DNA of 64,000 nucleotides from Phragmites australis (GCF_958298935.1 NC_084928.1:18693501-18757500), one strand, 5' to 3'; positions 1-11,010 are shown, counted from the stretch's first letter. The notes: a model not told the origin generated them from the sequence alone. Made by a program: numbers and translations.

Positions 1-459
1 GCGCCCCTTCCCCAACGAAGAGGGGCTTCGAGGAGGCTCATACCTCCGGGTCACAAAGGGAGTGGCAGCGACAACGCCAAAACCTCAACAACATCAACCA
101 AGGCCACAGGGCTCCAAACTAAAATCATCTCAGAGGGCATGGCCAAGGACGCTCTAGAGCCTTCCCGGAGCGAAACTGCGCCTCGAGCCGGTATCCTGAG
201 GAGGAATCTTGGTGCACTCTACACGGAGCGGGATGAGGACATACCGTCGACCACTGCCAGAATCTCACAACCTTCCAAGAGGAGTACCTTGGAAGGTAGG
301 CAGCCTTCGCCGCGCCTGAAGGGGCCATCGACGAGCAGTCTGAAGATCGCAGGCCATTAGCAAGCTGGCAGGTTGATCATCTGGCCTTACAGAAACCTCC
401 GTAGCTGGCCTTACCTTCTCCACCTCAATCATCTGCGGAGCAATACAACAACAAAAGGG

Positions 460-1334
460 CCCAGGGAAAACATGTCGTCCTCGCTATAACCGGCGGAGGG
501 AGCTCCGGTTGCGCTTCGAAGCGACAGTGGTGAGACTACGCATGTGGAGTAAACCACATCAGAGCAACTAGCATCCATCAACAGGTCCCCGAATATGCTG
601 ACGCCCCTGTGACATTCACCTTCGATGACTCTGAAGGGGTGAAGTTTCCCCACTCTGATGCCTTGGTCATCTCAGCCAACATCACTGAAGTTGAGGTCCG
701 GAGAGTATTAGTCGATGGAGGTAGCTCGGCAAACCTCATATTCGTACATGCCTTCGACCAGCTCCATATCCCATGGAGCCACCTCTCACCCAACCATATA
801 CCCCTCCAGGGGTTCAACAGGCCCCCCATTGATGCCCTAGGCTAGATAGAACTCCCAACCATCTTCAGCGAGGGCCCTGCAGCACAGACCAAAGTAATCT
901 CCTTCAATGTTGTGGATGTACCTTACGCCTACAATGTCATTCTGGGACGGGGAACTCTGAGTAGATTTAGACCTGTACCCCATTACAATTACCTCTACCT
1001 GAAGATGCCCGAACCCCAGGGGCTAATAACCATCCGTGGCGACCAAGACCTGGCTAGGTGCATCAAGTACGGGCACCCTGCTCCGCTCCCTAGCTGCCAC
1101 ATCCATGCCATAACCCAAGAGGGCTTCGAGGACCCTCCTTCGGCGCATCCTGGGCACCGTGGCCCTCTGAGGCCACAATTGGAGGGGGACATAAAGCATG
1201 TCCCTATACATCCAGACCAACCCGACCGTACCTTGCAAATAGGGGCGGACCTTACCTCTGAGCGGGAAGCCCAGCTTCTGGCCATCCTGCAAGGTCCATC
1301 CAAAGGCCAAGCCTGTACACCAGGGGCTTCATAA
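460..1334 (+). pseudogene. Tat gag/protease region, broken
   Basis: Aspartic protease of the gypsy polyprotein, which would cut Gag-Pol into working units. The motif VDGGSSANLIF near 710-745 is the family's catalytic Asp-Gly site, preceded by a FDDSEGVKFPHSDALVIS stretch typical of RIRE2-like elements. A TAG at about 844 interrupts the domain. It continues to 1334 with the second conserved part, YNVILGRGTLSRFR, at about 930-970. The sequence left of 600 looks like the gag-protease linker but is too degraded to delimit. Neighbouring RT follows directly, as expected. Confidence 0.75.
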
Positions 1335-1973
1335 GCTCTCCCTAGAGTGGGCAGAGGTTGCAAAGGAGGAGGTCAATAAGCTACAAAAAGCCAGTGTTAT
1401 CTGATAGGTCATTCACTTCAATTGGCTCTCCAACACCGTCCTGGTCAAGAAACACAACACGAAGTGGCATATGTGCATCGATTTCACATCACTAAAAAAG
1501 TATGCTCTCGGGATTCGTACCCCCTTCCTTGCATTGACTAGCTAGTGGACTCCATTGCCAGCTACGAGTTGCTAAGCTTCCTAGATGCCTACTCTGGGTA
1601 CCATCAAGTGTGGATGGCAATAGAGGATGAGAGCAAGATCAGATTCATTACCCCCTTCGGGGTATACTATTACGTCTGGATGCCCTTCAATCTTCAGAAT
1701 GATGGGGCCACCTTCTCCCGCCTGGTACACAAGGTACTAGAGAAACAACTAGGCTGCAACGTCGAAGCCTACGTGGATGATATTGTGGTAAAAATCTGGC
1801 TTGCAACCAACCATGTCGCCGACCTACAAGAAACACTAGATAGTCTTCGGGCTGCAGGCGTACGGCTCAACCTGGAGAAGTGCGTATTCGGCACTAAAAC
1901 CGAAAAGATGTTGGGATATCTCATCCCCAAAGAGGCATTGAGGACAACGCTAGCAAGATTCATGCCATCGTAG
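1320..1973 (+). pseudogene. Tat reverse transcriptase, broken
   Basis: RNA-dependent DNA polymerase of the element. The best-preserved part, 1545-1973, contains LLSFLDAYSGYHQV (catalytic Asp of motif A) and the YVDDIVVK box at about 1771-1794, the gypsy form of YxDD. Before 1545 the RT fingers region is recognisable (LSLEWAEVAKEEVNKLQKA, KWHMCIDFT) but carries stops at about 1401 and 1541. The reading frame changes between pieces, so no active enzyme can be made. It is followed directly by RNase H, as in the lineage. Confidence 0.85.
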
Positions 1974-2010
1974 AGATGTCACCTCCCACCAATCCAAAGA
2001 AGTATAGCGC

Positions 2011-2489
2011 TTGGCCGACCGCCTCGTAGCCCTTAGCCACTTTCTCGCCAAATCGGCTAAGCATAACCTTCCCTTCTTCAAAATGCTAAGGGGCTCCAAA
2101 CCATTTAGCTGGACTCCGAAGTGCCATGTTGCATTCAATGCCCCCAAGGCCCACATTTCCTGCCTTGAGACACTCACGATGCCCCTCCCCGGCGAAGGGC
2201 CACTCTTATACTTGTCTGTCTCTGCCTCTGCTGCCAGCGCTGCCCTGGTTTTTGAGGAGAAAAGTGACAGTAACTCTGCTCAAAGGGTCATATACTATGT
2301 ATCGGAGGCCTTAGCCAGGGCCAAGACATGCTACAGCGAGCTCGAAAAGATAGCATATGCCCTCCTGATGGCCTCGTGCAAGCTCTGGTACTACTTCCTT
2401 GCCCACAACATCACTGTCCCAATCTCTTACTGGCTTGGTGACATGTTTCGCAACATCTTACCCCTTCCCGCTTGGTCTGAGCCTTAGGA
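2011..2489 (+). pseudogene. Tat RT connection and first RNase H domain, broken
   Basis: This segment begins with the RT thumb/connection (FLAKSAKHNLPFFKMLRG, FSWTPKCHVAFNAPKAH). It passes into RNase H: a YLSVSASAASAALV strand, a VIYYVSEALARAKTCYSELEK stretch containing the conserved Glu, and YALLMASCKLWYYFLAHNI. The domain would degrade RNA in the RNA-DNA hybrid during reverse transcription. The usual first catalytic Asp position reads Ser (LYLSVSASAA), which suggests decay. The frame ends at 2487 with a stop. Confidence 0.75.
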
Positions 2490-2822
2490 GCAGCCAGAGT
2501 CATCATCCGGACCAACTCTCAAATCATAACTTGTCACGTCGACAAGAGCTTCTAAGTTTGGCATCCGGACATGGCAAGATACCTCAAAGCCATCCGCAAG
2601 GCCGAAGCATATTTCCGCGGCATATCAATCCAGAGCATACCACGAACGGACAATGGAAAGGCAGATGCCCTGGCAAAAGCTGCTGCCACAGGCAAGGACC
2701 TACCGTTGGGCGCCTTCCTTGAGATCCTACACCAGCCGGCTGCTAAAGCACTTAAAAAGACAGCCGCCACCATTCTCCCCATTGAAACCATAACTAGATA
2801 TCTCCCCTCTTATCCTTCCTGA
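2490..2822 (+). pseudogene. Second RNase H domain of Tat element, fragment
   Basis: The C-terminal part of a second RNase H-like domain. The marks are RYLKAIRKAEAYFRG at about 2577, the Asp-containing IPRTDNGKADALAKAA at about 2637-2684 and the following linker. RTDNGKADALAK corresponds to the last conserved Asp block of RNase H. It lies after an already complete first RNase H (2011-2489) and before integrase. Tat-lineage elements are known to carry an additional acquired RNase H at this place. A stop occurs near 2553 and the N-terminal part is poorly preserved. Confidence 0.65.
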
Positions 2823-2839
2823 ATGGAACATAATAGCCG

Positions 2840-3998
2840 GAAGACCCAATTGCGCTCTGTGGCATTGAGCATCACGCTAGGGGCTACCGTCTCATAGATG
2901 GCGCCCTTTACAATTTAGGTGTTTGCGCTCCCCTCCTCCGCTGCATTACCAGGGAAGAGGGGGCCAACCTCCTCCGGGAGTTACATGAAGGCCTCTGCGG
3001 CAATCATTTGGCGCCTCACACTCTAGCCGGCAAGGCATTTCGCCACGGGCGGCACTGCCTACAATCATGTCCGATATTGAAGACCTCATCCGCACATGCC
3101 AAGGATGCCAATGGATGGGACGCCAAAGCCACCGACCCTTAGCACCCCTATAACCGATCGCTCCCATCTGGCCCCTAGCTTGTTAGGGCATGGATCTCAT
3201 CGGACCATTCCCCTGTGCCAAATGCAACCTTCAGTACACGGTGGTAGCATTGGAATACTTCTCCAAATGGGTCGAGGCTGAGCCCCTCATAGTGATCACA
3301 TCGAAGAATGTCCAGAAATTCTTCTGGAAGAACATAATCTGCCACTTCAGCGTCCCATGGCAGCTCACAGTCGACAATGGAGCACAATTCGACTACGGAC
3401 CTTTCAGACAATTTTGCGATGACCACGACATCAAATTATGCTTTGATTCCATTCCCCATCCTCAGTCCAACGGGGCCGTCAAACGGGCCAACGACAACAT
3501 TCTCTCTGGCTTAAATCCAACTCACCGGCCTAGCCCAAGGCCTATGGTTCGAAGAGCTTCCCAAGGTATTGTGGTCCCTCCTCACCACGGTCACGCGAGC
3601 CACCGGGTTCACCCCCTTCCGCCTCCTATATGGTGAAGCTATGACCCCACTGAGGTCAAAGGATGCTCGCTCAGGGTGCAACTGCCGCAAACTACCGGAG
3701 AGAGAGAGCTCTACCTCGATCTCACCAAAGGCACGTGACTCCATGCCATCCAGAATCTTGATTGCTACATCGCAAAAACCAAGGCCTGGTACAATCCTAA
3801 GGCTGCACCACGAAGCTTCAAACCCGAGGACCTGGTTCTTCGACATGCCCTGGCTCTTTGAAAACTGTGCAACAAATGGGAAGGCCCATACCTGGTCCTC
3901 GAGTCTAACAGGCCCAACTCCTACTGTCTGGCCGATACAGAAGGGACCCCCTTGAACACAGTTGGAATGCAGAGATCCTCCGCAAATACTATGTGTAG
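2840..3998 (+). pseudogene. Tat integrase, broken
   Basis: Integrase inserts the cDNA into the chromosome. The N-terminal zinc-binding region is seen around 2955-3170 (LLRELHEGLCGNHLAPHT, then CQGCQ-like remains), broken by a frameshift. The catalytic core is clearest at 3190-3500: MDLIGPFP (first Asp), LTVDNGAQFD (second Asp) and the HPQSNGAVKRAN block, where the usual catalytic Glu of the NGQAE-type motif reads Lys. Frames change again after 3490. The polyprotein end, an ...EILRKYYV type terminus, stops at 3996-3998. The missing Glu and the shifts make it inactive. Confidence 0.8.
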
Positions 3999-4141
3999 GG
4001 AACCCTAGGCTCAGTCCTCTCTAAAGGTCCAAGACAATAAAAGCCGTAGGTTTATGTACACTGGAAATAGCCACCTAACCTATAGGTGTTACCTCCCAAA
4101 AAAAGTACCTCACAACAACCTCACACAAAGCCTACATAAAC

Positions 4142-4620
4142 CGTCCGGCATCTTGAAGGCAGTGCCTCCATGCTGGAGAAGTAAATCCCTTCGGCATCTT
4201 GAAGGTAGTGCCTCTGTGCTGGAGAAGTAAATCCCTCAAGCATCTTGAAGGCAGTGCCTCCATGCCAGAGAAGTAAAACCTTGCAGCATCTTGAAGGCAA
4301 TGCCTCCGTGCTAGAGAAGTATATCCCTTCGCTATCTTGAAGGCCTCGCTGACCTACGTAGTGGAGAGGCAAAGACCGCTCCAGCATCTTGATGGCATTT
4401 CCTCCGTACCGGACAGGCATAGACCCTCCATCATGTTTAAGGCCTGGCTAATCTACGTGGTGGAGGGATAACCTCCACGGCCTCTTGAAGGCCTAGCCTT
4501 CATGCCAAAAAGGATTAATAACAAAGTCATGATCCTCCAGCATCTTGAAGACTAAAAGTCTTCGTGCCAAAATCATCTGACCTCACCGGTATCATGAAGG
4601 CATAGCCTCCGTACTACAGA
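4142..4620 (+). repeat. 46-bp tandem repeat array downstream of integrase
   Basis: GCATCTTGAAGGCAGTGCCT-type units start at 4148, 4194, 4240, 4286 and about 4332, exactly 46 bp apart. Diverged copies follow to about 4620. The array lies in the untranslated zone between the integrase stop and the antisense ORF, where tandem arrays are common in Tat-lineage elements. Confidence 0.85.
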
Positions 4621-4851
4621 GGCGTCACGCATTGAAATGTTAGTAAACTAGTTGCTTTACCCTGCTCTGACCTAACACAACTCAGTATCCCTTAGATCTC
4701 GCACCCCGCGGCTGCTAACAGCCGCATAATATGAAGAGGCTAGGATAAGGGGCACAGGTAAAGCATTGATGCGACAAAATTATAACACCAAAAAACAAAG
4801 TTAACATAACGCAAGTTTATTCATACGTGACATACAAAAGTTTGTATTTGG
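4621..4851. other. Non-coding spacer in Tat element
   Basis: No ORF or motif recognised. The sequence becomes AT-rich after 4770 and leads into the end of the minus-strand antisense ORF. Confidence 0.5.
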
Positions 4852-6604
4852 CTAGTCACTATACATTGAATCTAAGCCTAGCAAACTTGCTATCCTGTTG
4901 CACCTCCATGAAGTACTACAGGATGTGGAGGGCACTTGGCCACCACGTGTCCCAGAAGTACCGCGGGATCTAGAGGATTGACCCCGGTAATGGCACACAT
5001 AGGGTCGATGCAAATCCCCTCCATGCAAAGACCTACTGCCAAAGATAGAGCCCCCCCGAGCTTGGGAAGACGAAGGTTCCACTGGGAAGAGATACAATTA
5101 GAAGGCCAAAAAATGCAGCTCTTCCTCTTCCACCTCCTCCGGCAGGGACTCCGCAGCCTGTACCTCCTCCACCTTCACTCCAGTCAGAATAGGCTCAAGG
5201 ATTTCCAAAGACACCCTTCCGTTAGAATCCTGGGGGAGGACAAAACGTTGAAGGAAGCGTGGGCACCTCCTGAGCTGTCCGGGCTGTACACCAATCATCC
5301 TTTTCAACAAAATACACATCAGAGTAGACACAGGGGGGTCCTCCGTCTTGACCTTGACCAAGATATCGGCGTCCACCTTCGGATCCACACACCCTTCGGA
5401 ATCACAGGGCATGATGAAGCCACTCCACCGCCAGTCAGATGGGGTGGCCCCAAATGCTCCAGACGCACTTGATCCCTCCACAGAGGCACCGCCCTGGGCA
5501 CGTGCAAGGTCCCCTTTGGCCTCAGGTCGCTAGACCCATATGCATAGATCGGACTCCAGTTAGCCTCAAGGCATGATTATTCCAGAAAAACACAGGAAAA
5601 AGCACAAGGATATAGACATGGCTCCATTTGGCAAGGAAAAGTCTAAATACATGAAGTAGAAGAGGGTAGTCAACATACTAAGACTCTAACCCCTTTCGGA
5701 AAGGAAAGAAAAGCAAAAACAACAGCTTGCGTAGAGTTACACCTCCGAAGGCAATTTTTGCGGAGCATCCACGTGCGGAGACTGCTCCCGCGGAATAATG
5801 ACTTGAAGCAAAGAACCTCTAGAGGGCGGTCCACCTACAGGCTCTTGATGAAGGACCCAAACTCCCAATGAAGAACTTGGGCAAGGAGCCCCGTGGTGCC
5901 TGGAGTCACCTGACCTGCCATGTAGTGCAGCATCATGTTCCGGCCATGCCTCACCCACAAATTCTGGGGGAATTTATCCAGAGCCGCACGAATCTCCACC
6001 AGAGGTGCCTCAAGATAGAAGCCCTCGATCATAGAGTCTGGCACTTGTTGCTCCAATGCTTCGAATGGGCCAACCCCCGCTTGGTATAGCAGGGTCAGTT
6101 GGAGCACCACGACGATGCGTGCACTGGACCTCGTGCAGTCTCCGCAGTTTTAACCATCACCCTCGTAGCAGACCGAAGCCAGAAGAGCAGCATAATCGAC
6201 ACCTCTGAGTTAGAGGGTAGTGGCGGACACCTAGCCCTAAGCCTGCTCATAGTATCGGAGGTGATCCGGGCAACCTCCGATGCACGTGCAGCTAGCTGGT
6301 GGCACTCCGAATGTAGTACCGCTTCCGATGCTTGTGCCTCCTCCAGCTCTCATTGTGCCTCAACCACCGCAGTCCAAAAGGTCGTACTTTCACATTCGGT
6401 TGACACACGAGCTGCGTTGACCGCATCAGCAAACTCTGTCTCCTCCTGGAGATCTTCGGTAGCCTTCCGCACCTCAGCCTTCACGTGCTCCCATTTTGAA
6501 ACCTCCTCTTCCAGCGAAGATCGGGCGACGGATGTAAAGGGAATCTTCCCCTCCCTAACCATCTGGTCAAGCTCCTCATCGCCAATGGTAGATACACCCA
6601 GCAC
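4852..6604 (-). pseudogene. Antisense ORF of Tat element (aORF), broken
   Basis: A minus-strand coding-like region between integrase and the 3' LTR. Its N-terminal part (6604-6350) reads as charged coiled coil (SLEEEVSKWEHVKAEVRKA, EDLQEETEFADAVNAAR). It continues after a stop with LHSECHQLAARASEVARITS and then a hydrophobic segment near 6190. The middle part (6110-5740) contains VPDSMIEGFYLEAPLVEIRA. Fragments continue to about 4852. A second, independently placed copy at 33465-34339 matches over most of this length, which supports it being a real element component. Function is unknown; antisense ORFs here are known from Tat elements such as Grande. Stops and shifts break the frame. Confidence 0.6.
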
Positions 6605-6887
6605 GGTGGTTTGCTAGGGATGCGTCCTGCTGGCACAGCGGAGCTCCACTCCTAGCGGCGGCCCCAGTGACAGCGGAGGAATCAACACCATTTGAAGGCC
6701 CATCGCCCCGTCGCATCGGCGGAATCGCTCACCGCCTGAGTTTTCCACTTGGTGCACTTGAGCTAGCCATGAGGATTGCAAGAAAGAGGGAAGAACAGCG
6801 ATCGATGGGTGCTCGCACAAAGACTGGAATGGTTGGAGCAAAGGCAGATAAGAACGATGCGCAAAGCGAGATCGCCGCTTGGAATAA

Positions 6888-6912
6888 TCCATCTCCTTAT
6901 AAAGATAAGGGA
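6888..6912 (-). promoter_or_regulatory. Possible antisense promoter (TATA) upstream of the aORF
   Basis: On the minus strand the sequence reads CTTATCTTTATAAGGAG, a plausible plant TATA element, about 290 bp upstream of the first preserved aORF codons. It is the best TATA candidate between the antisense ORF and the 3' LTR and would drive minus-strand transcription. Inference from sequence only. Confidence 0.35.
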
Positions 6913-7277
6913 GATATTACTTCCCCTAAGGAAACAAATGCACACCTTGTCCCTTCGCTTGCCAGGCTACGGTCATGGGGGAACAGAACCACCCCCCCAC
7001 GAGCCCCCAACAAACAAGATGCCACGCATCCCACATCCACCTAACTAGGCATAATCATGCCTTTTTCACAGGGCACATTCAATGCCCCTTGTCACCAGCA
7101 TCACCGAACGGTCGGTTCAATCAAGAGGATAGAATCTTTCAAGGCAAGCCAAGCAATACTATGGGCCATAAGCCATCAGCAGCGAAACCAGGGACTGCCG
7201 GAGGCCTGGCTTTGAAAGAATTGTGGGCCCAACCACTCCGCTAGTCGCCCTCGCGATGGGCTACTATTAGGGGTCAT

Positions 7278-8041
7278 TGTTAAGGACCCCCGACAACCCC
7301 TTGGCTCAGCTAGGCTATGCCTATGGACCTAAGCCCCCGAAGGCCGCTTTCGGACCTTCGGTCTTCAGGGAAGCCTCAACGTCCTGGAGCTATGCCTCCC
7401 ATAGCCCCAGCCTCCGGAGCTTGGGCAGGCTTCCTAAAGGCTACGGGGTGAGTCATCAGGCCCAAGAAAGATCTGCCAAATAGGGAACGATGGTCATCCT
7501 TCCCCTGCAAGGATGTGATAGGCATTCCGTACCAAGGCTAGTGGACGCCATCCTAACATGAAGTGATGGGAAATTAATGCCGGTGTAAGTGATGCTTATC
7601 CTAACACTCTAGTGCAATAGAGGTCATCATGACACCCCTATTAGTACGGTGCCAGGCCACAATTGGCGACCGGCTCAACCCCCAGGGTTGCTTGTACCAC
7701 AATAGTTGCTATGGTTGATATTTATCTTCTATGTAGGGTTAAAAGTAGTTATCCAAGATAAAGCCATGTAATTTGGCCAGGTCCTAGATATTTGTACATG
7801 ATGATACCTTGTACACCAAGCTACGTACAACACTATAAATGTGGGGCCATGGTCATCTGGGGGGCTGCAAATACACACAAACACAAAGATACATAGTGAT
7901 ACTCCCCCTAGAGCATTCTTTTCGACTATCAATACATTTTCGGTGTCCCTTCCTCATAAACTTCGTCTCCAAGCTTGAGTCTCCTCCTTAGAAGAAACTC
8001 CCACCGTACTTGTTAGCGCAAGACGATCTCTTGCTCCAACA
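7278..8041 (+). repeat. 3' LTR of the Tat element
   Basis: Begins TGTTAAGGACCCCCGACA directly after a purine-rich tract (AGGGGTCAT) and ends GATCTCTTGCTCCAACA, the TG...CA form of LTRs; length 764 bp. A TATA box lies inside at about 7831. The end assignments rest on these signals alone, since the matching 5' LTR is outside the window. Confidence 0.65.
7829..7841 (+). promoter_or_regulatory. LTR TATA box
   Basis: CACTATAAATGTGGGG within the LTR, about 200 bp before its end, is the likely RNA polymerase II promoter core of the element. Confidence 0.5.
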
Positions 8042-9424
8042 CTTGTGTTCATATCTAACCCATGATGGACAACATACCATGTCATACCAGTCCTTAATTT
8101 CAGAGAATATGCAAAAATAATATATTGCGTAGTGCTTTTCACACAAACTCATCATGACAGTGCATTAATCAAAACTAAAATAAGCATAACATTAGTATCT
8201 ATACATTAGGGTGTAAGAAGAAAAGCAACAAACAAAAATAAAAATCAATCACTAGCATCATATGCAACCACTATCCAACAAAGAGTCTATTATTTGATTG
8301 ATCCGCATCAAATTATGGAGATAATTATATATGACTACAAGCTCAACTGGGATAGTGAAAAGACGCACAAGGTGCATGTGTAATAACCATCCCAGTCGGG
8401 CTTTGCAGTCATATGTATGGTAAATAGTTATCTTCTTTCATCATTTGCGATTGCAAAATATGCTTGAGGACCATCCGAATATAAAAATCAAGAAACAAAG
8501 TAGTTCATATACACTGAACATGTACATACACGTTAGTGCCATAAGTACAGAAGCAAAACCACCTCCCTTCAAGCATGATAATAAACTGAACAACATATAC
8601 ATGATTGAATAAAATTGCTTTGAGATAAATATAATATTTGGCCCTAGGACTACGATATCCTGCTCCCTAATTGTCCTTTTGACACATCATAAGCTAGGCT
8701 AGAAGCTAAGATCACAACTAGATGTAAAACTAAAAAAAATTGTTCTTTGAAATTGAGCTTTCTTCCTGGACAATGCTGCTAGACATAAAATCTGTCAGGG
8801 AGAGCATTACTCTTTGAGAAACAAACACTACCCGAGTAGAAAAATATTAGAATAGTACCAAAGGTTAACCTGCTCTTCCAAAATTCACTCAAAACAAGAT
8901 TAATTGAATCAATAAATATAGCAGCTCCTAGTCCAAGAATTGAGCCTAACTGGCAATGTACAGACTACCAGCGATAAGCATAGAATGGACCACTACTTTT
9001 AGGACAATCTATGCCGATCCAACAATAAAGAATAAACATATTTAACACCAATTGCACCTAGACATCTAGCCCAACCTTAGTGTTCCATTTGATCATCACA
9101 GAGCATATCACCAAGCTGTCCAGAGAGCAGAAATGAAAGGGAGGAGAAAACAGAAATACTCATAGTGTAATTCGGCTAAAGGCAAAATCAATAGAGTTAA
9201 TAAGCACCTCCACCAATACAGTACCTCCACCAATCGATTGCCTGAGCACCAAAGTTCTGAACACTAGAACTGAGCTCACTCGGCTCAATTTCAATTGACT
9301 AAACCACCCAGTAGTGAAACCAGAACTCAATTACCAAATCAGCCATTAACCTCACAGTACCTATCACTTCGCAGTCCACAAACACTGTCTGGGAGGTGGA
9401 GGGAGATGACAGATAGTGGATTAC
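8042..9424. other. AT-rich region without recognisable gene
   Basis: About 1.4 kb of AT-rich sequence with no ORF of substance on either strand. If the exon-like block to its right (9425-9763, minus) is real, this could be its intron or downstream sequence. The one structured item is the fold-back at 8327-8416. Confidence 0.5.
8327..8416. repeat. Imperfect inverted repeat (fold-back)
   Basis: Arms ATGACTACAAGCTCAACTGG (from 8331) and CCCAGTCGGGCTTTGCAGTC (to 8410) pair with few mismatches. The stem is about 27 bp around a 35-nt loop, and weaker pairing extends outward to roughly 8290 and 8460. It could be a small transposon remnant or a small-RNA-like hairpin. No terminal repeats with a target duplication were identified. 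Confidence 0.6.
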
Positions 9425-9763
9425 TCACCACGATGATGTATTGGAGCTTGGAGATGATAGCGATGGAGACGACCGCGTGGAGGAAGGTGGCCTGGGGGAC
9501 AAGGCAGCAGTAGAGGTAGGTAACTTCGTGGAGGATGGGAATGGTGCCAGGAAAGAGGACAACGATGGTTCCAGGGAGGAGGACGATGGCGTCGAGGAGG
9601 ACAAGGATAGTGGGCTCAGGCTCGTTGGTGCGGGCTCGTGGTCCTTCGGCGTGGGCTCCTCGGTGTCAGGAGGTGTTTCGGCGGAGGGCACAGTGAAGGG
9701 GAAATTTTTTCTAAGTGTTAGAGGGTGCAAGCGTTGAGCCAATTTATAGGGGAAGGCTTTCAT
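9425..9763 (-). other. Exon-like block with TATA and splice donor
   Basis: On the minus strand a TATA-like CCTATAAATTGG (about 9740-9752) is followed by GC-rich sequence that stays open in two frames. It ends in ATCATCGTG/GTGAGTAA, a canonical 5' splice site at 9429. One frame is Ser/Pro-rich (112 aa, starting at 9763). Another is strongly hydrophobic for about 60 residues (from VLLDAIVLLPG to SKLQYIIV). It adjoins CACTA subterminal repeats on its upstream side, so it may be the first exon of a CACTA gene or a captured host exon. I do not recognise the protein. Confidence 0.35.
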
Positions 9764-9800
9764 TGCCGGCTCAATATGATGACCGATAGTGAAAGGGTAC
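9755..9800. repeat. CACTA subterminal repeat, left block, with GGTAC
   Basis: Contains TTGCCGGCTCAATATGATGA and CCGATAGTGAAAG, ending in GGTAC at 9796-9800. That GGTAC is the left copy of the target duplication of the LTR element starting at 9801. Confidence 0.6.
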
Positions 9801-10042
9801 TATTGGGGGAAAGGCCCAAGCCTACAAAGGATCCCACGTAGCAAAGTAGTCCACGTAAAGGCCCAAGGGCCTCTTTGTAATATTTGTACCCCACCAAGGG
9901 GTGGAGAGGAAGTTTCACCTCCCCCTTCACCTATATAAAGGACCCAAGGGGTCAAGGGTAGGGGTTGATTCCTCCCACCTCCACTCTCTCTCTTTGCCTG
10001 GAATGAACCCCTTCAGCACTGTAGCTGGAAAGAGTTCCAACA
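9801..10042 (+). repeat. 5' LTR of the non-autonomous element
   Basis: Starts TATTGGGGGAAAGGCC (TG mutated to TA) and ends GAAAGAGTTCCAACA. It contains a TATA-like CACCTATATAAAGGACCC at about 9930. It matches 30315-30556 over its full 242 bp with modest divergence. A primer-binding-like TTGGCACCGTCC follows at 10044. Confidence 0.8.
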
Positions 10043-10767
10043 GTTGGCACCGTCCATGGCGATCCGATTCCAAAGAGTGAGAAGGCCTTGGGACCAAGCC
10101 TTAAGCCTTTGGATCTGCTAGGCTTTGCTCTGCTCCCGCAGCCCAGCCGCACGTGGGCCTTTAGACAACCAGCCCTTCGGACCATTGGGCGTTAGCCTTC
10201 GTACCAGGCCTTCGGCCCACTGGGCCTTTGGGCTAGTGGTCGTTGGCCTTTGAATAGGTGGGCCTTCGAATAGGTGGGCGTTATCCTTTCGACTGGGCAT
10301 TCGAACTACCTGGCCTTCGGACAACCATACCCATTCCACCGCACCAATCCTTCGGATCAGGCCTTCGCGAGACGGGCGCGAGCCTTCGGAACAGCGAGCT
10401 TCACAACTATCACATGTGCTGCACGTTGAATGGGCTTTGGGCAGGCCTTCACATCGTGCTCGCGGCTGGCGAGGCTCAGTTGGTCTTCAGCTGACGGTGT
10501 AGGCCTTCGGCCGATAAGGCCCATCCGACAGGACTTCAAATGGAGGCCCGGACTTCGATGCGCGACGTGAGCCTGCCTTCAGGCTGGCGCAGCGAGGCCT
10601 TCGGTTGGCGAAAGGGCGTAGTCCACCTTCTTTTCCTAGCGAGGGGTGTGGTCTAGGTAAGTCCACACGCCCCTTCCCACCATTATCTTTATGCTAAATC
10701 CGCAAAAGGAACGCGCCCTAGCCAGGAATCGAGCCCTTATCTGCACTGCGGCAGGGTGGCATTCAAC
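10043..10767 (+). repeat. Interior of non-autonomous element with CCTTCGG repeats
   Basis: No coding motif. From about 10090 to 10600 the word GGCCTTCGG or close variants (GCCTTCGA, GCCTTTGG) recurs at irregular spacing of roughly 15-40 bp on the plus strand. This is a degenerate short repeat rich in CG. The interior is cut at about 10767 by copia sequence. Confidence 0.6.
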
Positions 10768-11010
10768 TCCATCAAAGTTGCTCCTTCCCAAGCATTGGAT
10801 AATGAGGTTCCTTGCCTTGCTGTTCGCCTCAACATGAGACATGTTCAGTGTCGTCACTTCATTATTCTCTGGGACCACAAATGGCTTGTAGACCTTTTCT
10901 CAGATTGCAAAGCCCCGTGCTTGAATATAGGCCTCCATCTTCGCCTTCCAGAACTGAAAATCAACTCCATTGAAAACACAAGGTTTTGTGGAATACCTAT
11001 CTGAAGTCAT
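10768..11010 (-). pseudogene. Truncated second gag N-terminus of copia element
   Basis: Minus-strand codons VPENNEVTTLNMSHVEANSK and ARNLIIQCLGRSNFD match the gag of the main element at 17290-17400 almost residue for residue. The match ends abruptly near 10768. It follows its own primer-binding site at 11051-11062, so it is the start of another copy's interior. Confidence 0.75.

Larger units (their letters stand above)
1..8041 (+). mobile_element. Ty3/gypsy LTR retrotransposon, Tat lineage, 3' portion
   Basis: Domain order on the plus strand is protease, reverse transcriptase, RNase H, a second RNase H, integrase, then a non-coding zone with a tandem array, a minus-strand ORF and a 3' LTR. 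Two RNase H domains plus an antisense ORF between integrase and the 3' LTR are hallmarks of Tat elements such as RIRE2 and Grande. The 5' LTR and most of gag lie left of the window. Stops and frameshifts interrupt every domain, so the copy is dead. The target duplication cannot be checked without the left end. Confidence 0.85.

Noticed and set aside
139..360. 73-codon ORF at the left edge
   Set aside because: Out of frame with the degraded gag region of the Tat element and without recognisable features.
10715..10765. tRNA-like T-loop (GGAATCGAGCCC on plus)
   Set aside because: No acceptor stem, D arm or anticodon arm could be built around it.
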